Origin: CAYLHS01 sp964383535
GTDB taxonomy: Bacteria; Actinomycetota; Acidimicrobiia; Spongiisociales; UBA4744
DNA: 7,748 nt
Reading direction: 5' to 3'
NCBI GenBank assembly: GCA_964383535.1
Contig: CAYLHS010000091.1
Coordinates: 1 to 7,748, forward strand
The notes under the pieces are model-generated. The model was not told the DNA's origin, ran no database searches, and worked only from the letters and a program-made list of their open reading frames with translations. This document shows positions 1 through 5,623 of this stretch, piece by piece. Both the position numbers and the translations under genes were made by a program. The first letter of the stretch is position 1; each line of letters begins with the position of its first letter.

Positions 1-613
1 ACGCCAACTCGAATCGACGGTGAGGATCGAGGTTGTCGAGCACCTCGCTGTCAGATGACGACCACGCCGAGACGGAACGCAACAGACTCGTGACAGCTCT
101 ACCTCGGATGAGTTCGTTCGCGGAAAGAAGCTCGCCCCTGCCCAGTCGTCCCAAGCCGATGATCATCTCGACAACGAACCGGCCGACGGCATGCTCCACC
201 CCGTTGCCGCCCTCGGCCGTTGTGCGCTCGGAGATACTCGCGAGCCGGGTCTCGATCCCGCCCGCGTCGTACAACACCCTGAAGTCGTTGGCACGAGCGA
301 TCTCGAGTTCTGCGTCCTCGAAGATCGCCACCTCGACGAGGTGACCGTCGTCATACACGACGCTGCGTCCGTGTTTCGTCTCCGCGAACCAGCCGACGAT
401 CCGCTCGGAGTCGGGGAGCCATGAAGGATCGCCTCTCAGAGCCGCGGCCGCACCCTCCAGCGTGACCACCCACAGGTCGTGGTCCGACCACTCGTCGGGA
501 GCGTGAGACCGGTCCGCCGCCGATCCAAGGGCAACGAGACCGATCACCGAGGGATCGGCCGAGGCCCACCGCGCGACTTCGCCAAGGAACCACCCGTAGC
601 GTGCCCGTTCCAT
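1..613 (-). CDS. Nucleotidyltransferase, aminoglycoside/lincosamide adenylyltransferase-like (C-terminus off window)
   Basis: An open frame runs from ATG at 613 to the left edge without a stop, giving 204 complete codons, so the C-terminus is missing. The N-terminal half carries the polymerase-beta-type nucleotidyltransferase signature: G30-S31, then 12 residues later SDHDLWVV, whose D44 and D46 are the expected metal ligands. E94 in HLVEVAIFE is a good candidate for the third carboxylate. Downstream elements FRVLYDAGG (111-119) and LDPHRRFEL near the edge resemble the lincosamide/streptomycin adenylyltransferase group, whose members transfer AMP to an antibiotic hydroxyl. Many chromosomal relatives have no known substrate, so resistance is only a possibility. 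The ATG has no Shine-Dalgarno sequence; a TAGCGT hexamer lies 7 bases upstream, which suits a leaderless mRNA. The superfamily call is secure; the substrate is unknown. Confidence 0.82.
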   Translation of the reverse strand, partial: MERARYGWFLGEVARWASADPSVIGLVALGSAADRSHAPDEWSDHDLWVVTLEGAAAALRGDPSWLPDSERIVGWFAETKHGRSVVYDDGHLVEVAIFEDAELEIARANDFRVLYDAGGIETRLASISERTTAEGGNGVEHAVGRFVVEMIIGLGRLGRGELLSANELIRGRAVTSLLRSVSAWSSSDSEVLDNLDPHRRFELA

Positions 614-620
614 TGTCTGA

Positions 621-626
621 ACGCTA
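621..626 (-). promoter_or_regulatory. Candidate -10 (TAGCGT) of the nucleotidyltransferase gene
   Basis: On the minus strand TAGCGT matches the actinobacterial TANNNT -10 pattern and ends 7 bases before the ATG at 613. This would place transcription start at or next to the A of the start codon. No purine-rich ribosome binding site is present between it and the ATG. No convincing -35 was found. Confidence 0.4.
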
Positions 627-637
627 CCCGGCCAAGA

Positions 638-834
638 AACCCAGGGGCCGGCACCAATCGACCCTACCGACGACGTGATCGGTTGGCAGCCATCTACGGA
701 TGGCAGCTGCTGCGTTTCACTTGGGAGGACCTGACCGAACGGCCCGGAGAGGTTGCGAGCACGATCAGAACGCTCCTCGGACGAATGGGCGACAACCGAG
801 CAACCTAGACCCTCCTTTCTCACGAACCCAGGGG
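638..834. repeat. 10-bp direct repeat AACCCAGGGG bracketing the DUF559 remnant
   Basis: AACCCAGGGG occurs at 638-647 and again at 825-834, on either side of the gene remnant. It could be a recombination scar, but a repeat of this length in about 200 bp of GC-rich DNA can also occur by chance. Confidence 0.3.
662..808 (+). pseudogene. Remnant of a DUF559 (Vsr-like endonuclease) protein, C-terminal end only
   Basis: One plus-strand frame ending at TAG 806-808 encodes about 48 residues that read as the conserved C-terminus of DUF559 proteins: an arginine-rich RRRDRLAA stretch, then GWQLLRFTWEDLTERP, then a short closing helix ending TLLGRMGDNRAT. In this family the segment is the last strand and helix of a PD-(D/E)XK-like, Vsr-related fold, often fused to an AbiEi-like N-terminal domain. 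The catalytic core that should precede it is absent. The same frame upstream has no resemblance to the family and soon runs antisense to the nucleotidyltransferase. No plausible start or RBS fits such a short product, so I read it as a decayed gene tail left by a deletion or rearrangement. Recognition is by eye from the motif. Confidence 0.65.
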
Positions 835-838
835 TTCG
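823..838. terminator. Hairpin just past the histidine phosphatase stop
   Basis: CGAACCC at 823-829 pairs with GGGTTCG at 832-838, a perfect 16-base inverted repeat; sterically a 6-bp stem with a 4-base loop. It lies 7 bases beyond the phosphatase stop and also follows the DUF559 remnant, so it could serve transcription from either side. There is no proper T-tract on the minus strand and only a short TTT run on the plus strand. This makes it a weak intrinsic terminator or an mRNA 3'-end stem. Confidence 0.4.
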
Positions 839-844
839 CCGTTT

Positions 845-2062
845 CTAGAGAGGACCGACGTTGTAGTCGGCCAGGACCGGACCGTGTTCATCGAAGACGA
901 TGTGGCTGACCGATGCGTTGTCCGGAGGCGCCAGTCCTCTCCGGGCCCCATGATCCAACCCGACCACCCTCGAGCACAGCCCGCGAATCGCCGCACCGTG
1001 GGACACGACGCCGATCAGCCGGCCCGGGTGTTCCTTCGCGATCCCTTCGACGGCCCTGGCGACACGCGCGACCATTCCCGACCAGGTCTCCCCGTTGCCG
1101 CCCCGCGGCACGTCCTCGTTACGCTCGTATATCGTCTCCCACAACTCCGGCCAGCCCGCCATGATCTCGTCACGGGTTCGCCCCTCCCACTCGCCCATCC
1201 CGAGTTCTTTCAAATCGTGCACAATGCTTGCAGCACCGAGCGGCTCGGCCGTCTGAACGGCCCTGCCAAGAGGCGATGCGTACAGAACGTCGAAACCCCC
1301 GTACCAGTGAGCCAGGTTCTCCGCCTGCCTGCGGCCTTCCTCGTCGAGGTTCCCATCGCTGTGCCCCTGCCACACCCCTACGTCGTTCGCTTCGGTCCGT
1401 CCGTGGCGAATGAGGGCGACGACGGCGTGTCCGCCGGCGAGACGTTCGGCCGCCCATCCAGACAGGGAACCAAGATGCGTAGCGTCGTTGTATCGACTGA
1501 CCCGCCGTGCGTCTCCTCGCGTCGAGATGGTCGTCAGTGACGTGTTGGTCACGCGCCCGGCGAATGCCACCGAGCCGCTGATGCCGAGAGCGATCGCCAC
1601 GGCCCGTTCGATGACACCTCCGTGCGCCGATACCAAGACTCTGCCTGAGCTGCCCATCCGCTCGACCAGCCCATCCATGGCCGTGGCTACACGCGTCGTG
1701 AATTCGGACATCGACTCACCGGTGCGACCGATGCGAACGGGGTCGCCGCGCTGAAGCGCCACAAGGTCATCGGGAAAGCGCTGAGCCACCTCGGCGAACG
1801 GCAATCCCTCCCACTCGCCGAGATCCATCTCTCTCCATACCGAGTCGGTCTCGAACGGCACTCCCACCGCCCGGGCGGTCTCGAGCGCGCGTTCCATGTC
1901 CGAGCTGACGAAGAGATCGAAGGGCTTTGCCTCCCGTAGCCGGCGCCCCACTGCGTCGGCCTGGGCCCGACCCCGGCTCGAGAGAGGAGTAGACCCTCTC
2001 CCTTGCACCAGACCGGACGCGTTGCCCGTCGACTCGCCATGCCTGAGGAACACGATTTCCAT
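845..2062 (-). CDS. Tandem two-domain histidine phosphatase (phosphoglycerate mutase-like)
   Basis: This 405-residue protein is two complete branch-1 histidine phosphatase domains in a row. Domain 1 (about 1-195) has R7-H8-G9 in FLRHGES, SSDMERALETA (53-63), an acidic LGEWEG (81-86) and the second catalytic histidine in SAHGG (H147). Domain 2 (about 210-405) has R219-H220-G221, SPLGRAVQTA (263-272), MGEWEG (289-294) and SHG (354-356). Both therefore look catalytically competent, using a phosphohistidine intermediate. The motif set fits the PhoE/CobC-like phosphatases rather than glycolytic mutase; possible substrates include alpha-ribazole phosphate, phosphosugars and phosphoserine, and sequence alone does not decide. 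No signal peptide is visible, so it is cytoplasmic. I start at the ATG at 2062 rather than the in-frame TTG at 2071: MEIVFLRHGE is the usual N-terminus of the fold, and TAACCT ends 8 bases upstream. The TTG overlaps that hexamer. Confidence 0.9.
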   Translation of the reverse strand: MEIVFLRHGESTGNASGLVQGRGSTPLSSRGRAQADAVGRRLREAKPFDLFVSSDMERALETARAVGVPFETDSVWREMDLGEWEGLPFAEVAQRFPDDLVALQRGDPVRIGRTGESMSEFTTRVATAMDGLVERMGSSGRVLVSAHGGVIERAVAIALGISGSVAFAGRVTNTSLTTISTRGDARRVSRYNDATHLGSLSGWAAERLAGGHAVVALIRHGRTEANDVGVWQGHSDGNLDEEGRRQAENLAHWYGGFDVLYASPLGRAVQTAEPLGAASIVHDLKELGMGEWEGRTRDEIMAGWPELWETIYERNEDVPRGGNGETWSGMVARVARAVEGIAKEHPGRLIGVVSHGAAIRGLCSRVVGLDHGARRGLAPPDNASVSHIVFDEHGPVLADYNVGPL

Positions 2063-2070
2063 CGGCCACA

Positions 2071-2076
2071 AGGTTA
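2071..2076 (-). promoter_or_regulatory. Candidate -10 (TAACCT) of the histidine phosphatase gene
   Basis: TAACCT on the minus strand fits TANNNT and ends 8 bases before the ATG at 2062, implying a leaderless or almost leaderless transcript. No Shine-Dalgarno sequence is seen. No good -35 lies at 16-18 bases; a TTGGCT lies 20 bases upstream of the hexamer, which is too far for a standard spacer. Confidence 0.4.
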
Positions 2077-2125
2077 GGCATCAGCTGTGGGCAGACAGCC
2101 AACAGCCAAGGCGGGCTCCGCCCAC

Positions 2126-2145
2126 CGTACCTGGCACCTGGTACG
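2126..2145. promoter_or_regulatory. Operator-like imperfect palindrome upstream of the phosphatase
   Basis: CGTACC at 2126-2131 is the reverse complement of GGTACG at 2140-2145, and inner GG/CC pairs extend the symmetry. The 20-base element is symmetric except at two base pairs. It is centred about 72 bases upstream of the predicted transcription start, where an activator might bind. The remainder of the 2063-2281 gap holds no gene that I can recognise. Confidence 0.35.
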
Positions 2146-2261
2146 CCGCCGCGTGATCAGGCCGCGGGGCACGCCGCATAGCAATCAAGACTCAACCCGC
2201 CCTCATGCCTGACCGGCGATACGAGGTACAAAGCACGCCTACCTGCAGCTTGGCCCAGGAC

Positions 2262-2282
2262 GGGCCGAACTCCGTTCGGCCC
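2262..2282 (-). terminator. Strong hairpin at the hppA 3' end
   Basis: GGGCCGAAC at 2262-2270 and GTTCGGCCC at 2274-2282 form a perfect 9-bp stem with a 3-base loop. The stem starts at the last base of the hppA stop codon. No T-tract follows on the minus strand, as is common for terminators in high-GC actinobacteria. A GGCCC at 2252-2256 can also pair with GGGCC at 2262-2266, giving a competing smaller stem. Confidence 0.55.
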
Positions 2283-4345
2283 TAGCGAATGAACGCCGAC
2301 GCGAAGATCAGGCTGACGACGGTCATGACCTTGATCATGATGTTCATGGCGGGGCCGGTCGTGTCCTTGAACGGGTCCCCGACCGTGTCTCCGATCACCG
2401 CAGCATGGTGCGCCTCCGACCCCTTGCCGCCAAACGCTCCCGCCTCGATGAGTTTCTTCGCGTTGTCCCACGCGCCGCCCGCGTTTGCCATGTAGATGGC
2501 GAGGAGGAACCCGACGACGAGAGCGCCCGCCAGGAACCCTCCCAATGCCTCCGTGTCCACGAAGCCGATTGCCAACGGAAGGATCACCGCCAAGGCGCCC
2601 GGGATCACCATCTCACGCAGGGCTCCCTGTGTGGCGATGTCGACACATGTCGCATACTCGGCTCTGACGCCTTCTTTGCCTTCTCTCAATCCGGGGATCT
2701 CCCTGAATTGACGGCGAACCTCCTCGATCATTCGAAACGCGGCCCGTCCGACTGCGTTCAGGGTGAGGGCAGCGAACAGGAACGGGAACATGCCGCCGAG
2801 GAAGAGGCCAATCGTCGTCGCCGGATCCACGATGTTGATCTCAGTCAGTTTCACCGCTTGTACGAACGCGGAGAACAGGGCAAGAGCGGTCACTGCGGCC
2901 GACGCGATCGCGAACCCTTTCGCGATCGCAGCGGTCGTGTTGCCGAGCGAATCCAGCGCGTCGGTGCTCTGCCGGACCTCTTTCGGTAGCCCCGCCATCT
3001 CTGCGATACCACCAGCATTGTCTGCGATCGGGCCGTAAGCGTCCACCGACACGGTGATGCCCAGCGTCGCGAGGACGCCGATCGCCGCGATGGCGATCCC
3101 GTAGATTCCACCGCCTGTTCCGAGCGCCCAGTTCCCTGACCAGTAGGCGGCGCCGATGCCGGCGGCGACCACGATCACGCTGAACGCCGACGAGCGCATC
3201 CCCTCGGCAATGCCGCTGAGAATGACCGTCGCGGGACCTGTCTGGGCCTGGCGGGCGATCTCCTTCACCACCTTGTAGTGATCGGACGTGAACCACTCGG
3301 AGATCCGACCGATGGACAGACCAACGACGAGGCCGACAATCACCGCCATGAAGATGCCGAGTGGCTGCTGAACGCCCTCGGCCCCACCGAACACCCAGTA
3401 GGCCAGGCCGAGCGTTCCAAGCGCCGTCAACACCGCCGACAGATAGGTGCCACGGTGCAGACCGGCTGCCAGATGGTCCTCATCTCTTGTCCGAACGGCG
3501 AACGAGCCAATGATCGAGGCGAGCATCCCTACTGCTGCGACGGCCAACGGGAAGATGATCGCTCTGTCCTGGAACCCTGCGGACGAGAAGACGATTGCGG
3601 CGTAGGCGATGGGAGCGATCAGCGCCCCGACGTAGCTCTCGAACAGGTCGGCACCCATCCCGGCCGTGTCCCCGACGTTGTCGCCGACGTTGTCGGCGAT
3701 GACGGCGGGGTTGCGGGGGTCGTCCTCGGGGATGCCTGCCTCGACCTTCCCAACGAGGTCCGCTCCGACATCGGCCGCCTTCGTGAAGATCCCTCCGCCA
3801 ACTCTCGCGAATAACGCGATCGACGAAGCACCAAGCCCGATCGCGGTCACGATGTCGGCCCATTGGTCGACGTTCATCCACACTCGAAAGACCAGGTACC
3901 CGAGGCCGATACCGGCGAGCCCGAACCCCGCGACGGTGAAGCCCATGACGGCACCGCCCCGGAATGCCAGTGGCAGCGCTTCAACGATCCCTCCCGTTCG
4001 AGCGGCTTCGGTCGTTCGGCTGTTCGCGGCGGTTGCGATGCGCATCCCGACCAGCCCTGCTGACGCCGACAGCAACGCCCCGAACACGTACGCAAGAGCG
4101 CCCCACGGTCGTCCCCAATCCAAAAGGCCGGCTATCAAGCCGGCCATGACGACGACGAAGACCGCCACCCATGTGTACTCGCGTCGTAAGAACGCCATCG
4201 CCCCCTCCCGAATGGCGTCGGATATCTCGATCATCCGCGAGTTCCCACGTGGTGCTGCCAGGACTTGTCTCGCGAAGAACGCCGCGAGCACCAGCGCGAG
4301 AAGCGCGACGATCACCGCTACATAAACGAACGACGTTTCCGACAT
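2282..4345 (-). CDS. hppA: Membrane-bound ion-pumping pyrophosphatase, K+-dependent type
   Basis: This 687-residue polytopic protein couples hydrolysis of cytoplasmic PPi to ion export, and its length is normal for bacterial members. About 15-16 hydrophobic helices are expected. The substrate-site signature DVGADLVGK lies at 192-200, followed by the Asp-rich EDDPRNP and DNVGDNVGD stretch (207-226), and GDTVGDPFKDTTGP near the C-terminus (652-664). Two diagnostic sites are readable. First, GNTTAAIAKG (468-477) has Ala472 where K+-independent enzymes carry Lys, so K+ activation is predicted; the second switch position is Ala475, not the usual Gly or Thr. Second, Glu236 in GADLFES occupies the position of Thermotoga Glu246, seen in Na+-PPases and some bacterial H+-PPases. 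Whether it pumps H+, Na+ or both is not settled. AGGGGAGA 7 bases before ATG 4345 fixes the start. It is divergent from the LCP gene. Confidence 0.96.
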   Translation of the reverse strand: MSETSFVYVAVIVALLALVLAAFFARQVLAAPRGNSRMIEISDAIREGAMAFLRREYTWVAVFVVVMAGLIAGLLDWGRPWGALAYVFGALLSASAGLVGMRIATAANSRTTEAARTGGIVEALPLAFRGGAVMGFTVAGFGLAGIGLGYLVFRVWMNVDQWADIVTAIGLGASSIALFARVGGGIFTKAADVGADLVGKVEAGIPEDDPRNPAVIADNVGDNVGDTAGMGADLFESYVGALIAPIAYAAIVFSSAGFQDRAIIFPLAVAAVGMLASIIGSFAVRTRDEDHLAAGLHRGTYLSAVLTALGTLGLAYWVFGGAEGVQQPLGIFMAVIVGLVVGLSIGRISEWFTSDHYKVVKEIARQAQTGPATVILSGIAEGMRSSAFSVIVVAAGIGAAYWSGNWALGTGGGIYGIAIAAIGVLATLGITVSVDAYGPIADNAGGIAEMAGLPKEVRQSTDALDSLGNTTAAIAKGFAIASAAVTALALFSAFVQAVKLTEINIVDPATTIGLFLGGMFPFLFAALTLNAVGRAAFRMIEEVRRQFREIPGLREGKEGVRAEYATCVDIATQGALREMVIPGALAVILPLAIGFVDTEALGGFLAGALVVGFLLAIYMANAGGAWDNAKKLIEAGAFGGKGSEAHHAAVIGDTVGDPFKDTTGPAMNIMIKVMTVVSLIFASAFIR

Positions 4346-4351
4346 CGAGTA

Positions 4352-4359
4352 TCTCCCCT
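4352..4359 (-). promoter_or_regulatory. Ribosome binding site of hppA
   Basis: AGGGGAGA on the minus strand is a good Shine-Dalgarno match about 6-7 bases before the ATG at 4345. It is the only clear Shine-Dalgarno sequence upstream of a start in this window, the other separately promoted genes having none. Confidence 0.75.
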
Positions 4360-4378
4360 AACGCCCGGATATGCAGGG

Positions 4379-4408
4379 AGTATACGAACCGCATGTCGTC
4401 CATACCAA
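4379..4408 (-). promoter_or_regulatory. Predicted hppA promoter (TTGGTA-N18-TATACT)
   Basis: On the minus strand TTGGTA (4408-4403) and TATACT (4384-4379) are separated by 18 bases and resemble a housekeeping-sigma promoter (4/6 and 5/6 matches to TTGACA and TATAAT). Start of transcription would fall near 4372, leaving a leader of about 27 bases that contains the ribosome binding site. Confidence 0.55.
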
Positions 4409-4421
4409 GGCGACGGGTATG
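4401..4421. promoter_or_regulatory. Dyad CATACC-N9-GGTATG in the divergent promoter region
   Basis: CATACC at 4401-4406 is the exact reverse complement of GGTATG at 4416-4421. The left arm overlaps the predicted hppA -35 and the right arm overlaps the predicted LCP -10. A protein bound here could therefore influence both divergent genes. The arms share TACC...GGTA with the dyad at 2126-2145. Confidence 0.35.
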
Positions 4422-4423
4422 AT
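4418..4423 (+). promoter_or_regulatory. Candidate -10 (TATGAT) of the LCP gene
   Basis: TATGAT matches the -10 consensus at 5 of 6 positions and ends 9 bases before the ATG at 4433. No Shine-Dalgarno sequence intervenes, so the transcript is probably leaderless or nearly so. The -35 region is poor. Confidence 0.5.
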
Positions 4424-4432
4424 CATCGCCCC

Positions 4433-5623
4433 ATGCACCGACGAACTCTCTGTGTGCTCGCCCTCGTACTCACCGTGGCCGGCTGTACCCATTCCACCGC
4501 AACGACCACCTCGTCGACAACCACGACGCCAACCACAACGACGACCGCCGTGTCCACCACCACCGCGCCGCCGGTCGATCTCACTCTCGAGGGAGTGCCC
4601 GACGATCTCGCCGAGCTCCTCCGCCAGATCTACGTCGCTGCGCACACGGGAACGCCGACCGAGGCGGACCTTCCCGATGGACTCGCCCGCTCACTCGGCG
4701 ATCTTCAACCGGGCACAGGTACGCTCCACGTGGCGGGGGTGGCAACCGTCGGCACGATCCTCGACACAGACATCGCGATCGTCACCGCCGGGGACGACGT
4801 CGTGCTCGCGGTGGCCGATCCCATGTGGAGGATCGTTGGCATGAAGCCGGCACGGTTCGGGCTGCCGGCGTTCTACGGCCCAGAGCCCAAGCTGCTGTTC
4901 GTCGTCGGGTCCGACGCACGACCCGGTGAGGATCCGCTCAGATCACGTGCCGACAGTCTTCACATCGTCGCGATGATCCCTTCCACAGGACAAGGCGCGA
5001 TCGTGGGCATCCCGAGGGACTCCTATGTGACCTCGCCCAGCGGCGTGTCCGACAAGTTCACACACATCTTGTCCAGAAAGGGTGTCGATGAGCTGCTCGG
5101 TACTGCCAAGTCGGTGACGTCGCTCCCCATCGACGGATATGTGCTGACGGGCTTCGAAGGGTTCACGTCGATGGTCGACTCGCTCGGCGGGTTCCTCCTC
5201 GACGTCCCGTTCAAGATGGCAGACGCGGCCTCCCAGGCGTACTTCGAGCCGGGCGAGCAACTCGTCGGCGGCTCAGAGGCCCTCGCGTTCTCCCGAGACC
5301 GGCACCTCAGCGGGGCAGACTTCACGAGAAGCAGAGACCAGGGTCTGGTCATGCTGGCCGCCCTCGCAGCCGTGAGAGCTGCCGGCTACGACCGGCTCCC
5401 CGACCTGCTCGAGACGCTCACTGAGAACGCGTTCACCGATCTGGATGCAGCCGAGCTGCTGACGATGGCGGCGAGTGCCTATGAGCTGGACCTCCTCGAC
5501 ACGCCGAACGTGGTGGTCGACGGCACGTACGACACGGTGAACGGTGCTTCCGTCGTCCGCCTCACCGATGCAGCCTATGCGACGTTCGCAGACGTTGCCG
5601 ACGGAGTCCTCGGCCAACCTTGA
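4433..5623 (+). CDS. LCP (LytR-CpsA-Psr) family protein, predicted lipoprotein
   Basis: LCP enzymes transfer glycopolymers from an undecaprenyl-phosphate carrier to peptidoglycan on the outer face of the membrane; in actinobacteria they attach arabinogalactan-like polymers. This 396-residue protein begins with a lipoprotein signal (MHRR, a hydrophobic core, lipobox VAG-C18), then a Thr-rich linker (19-47), then a segment of about 100 residues that I cannot assign (49-150). The LCP domain follows: FVVGSDAR (156-163), RADS (172-175), IPRDS (193-197), DKFTHI (207-212), and the Arg cluster FSRDRH...D..R.R.Q (286-303), residues that hold the pyrophosphate-lipid head group. The family is usually anchored by one N-terminal transmembrane helix, so lipid anchoring is unusual. 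The same frame is open upstream to 4265, but the signal peptide and TATGAT support the ATG at 4433. The stop overlaps the helicase start. Confidence 0.88.
   Translation: MHRRTLCVLALVLTVAGCTHSTATTTSSTTTTPTTTTTAVSTTTAPPVDLTLEGVPDDLAELLRQIYVAAHTGTPTEADLPDGLARSLGDLQPGTGTLHVAGVATVGTILDTDIAIVTAGDDVVLAVADPMWRIVGMKPARFGLPAFYGPEPKLLFVVGSDARPGEDPLRSRADSLHIVAMIPSTGQGAIVGIPRDSYVTSPSGVSDKFTHILSRKGVDELLGTAKSVTSLPIDGYVLTGFEGFTSMVDSLGGFLLDVPFKMADAASQAYFEPGEQLVGGSEALAFSRDRHLSGADFTRSRDQGLVMLAALAAVRAAGYDRLPDLLETLTENAFTDLDAAELLTMAASAYELDLLDTPNVVVDGTYDTVNGASVVRLTDAAYATFADVADGVLGQP
4498..4570 (+). repeat. Low-complexity Thr-codon tract
   Basis: Reiterated ACC/ACG/ACA codons encode the Thr/Ser/Pro/Ala-rich linker just after the lipobox cysteine. 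Such linkers often extend a lipoprotein's folded domain away from the membrane and may be O-glycosylated in actinobacteria. Slippage at the DNA level could vary its length between strains. Confidence 0.7.

Noticed and set aside
884..1540. Long plus-strand open frame (218 codons) opposite the histidine phosphatase
   Set aside because: It is the antisense shadow of a clear conserved gene. The composition is rich in Pro/Arg, there are no recognisable motifs, and such open antisense frames are expected in GC-rich coding DNA.
2063..2071. TTG start at 2071 for the histidine phosphatase
   Set aside because: It would add only three residues (MWP) before the family-typical MEIVFLRHGE and lies in the predicted promoter hexamer. 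The ATG at 2062 fits better.
2157..2281. Possible small minus-strand gene or extension in the gap after hppA
   Set aside because: The open frame here runs on from inside hppA in another phase and has no start or ribosome binding site of its own. I recognise no domain.
3666..4325. Plus-strand open frame (219 codons) opposite hppA
   Set aside because: Antisense to conserved membrane-protein codons, with a low-complexity Pro/Ser/Thr/Ala translation typical of a reversed GC-rich frame and no start signal.
4265..4432. Upstream extension of the LCP frame to an ATG at 4265
   Set aside because: The extra 56 residues are highly charged, overlap hppA antisense, and would bury a textbook lipoprotein signal peptide that begins at 4433.
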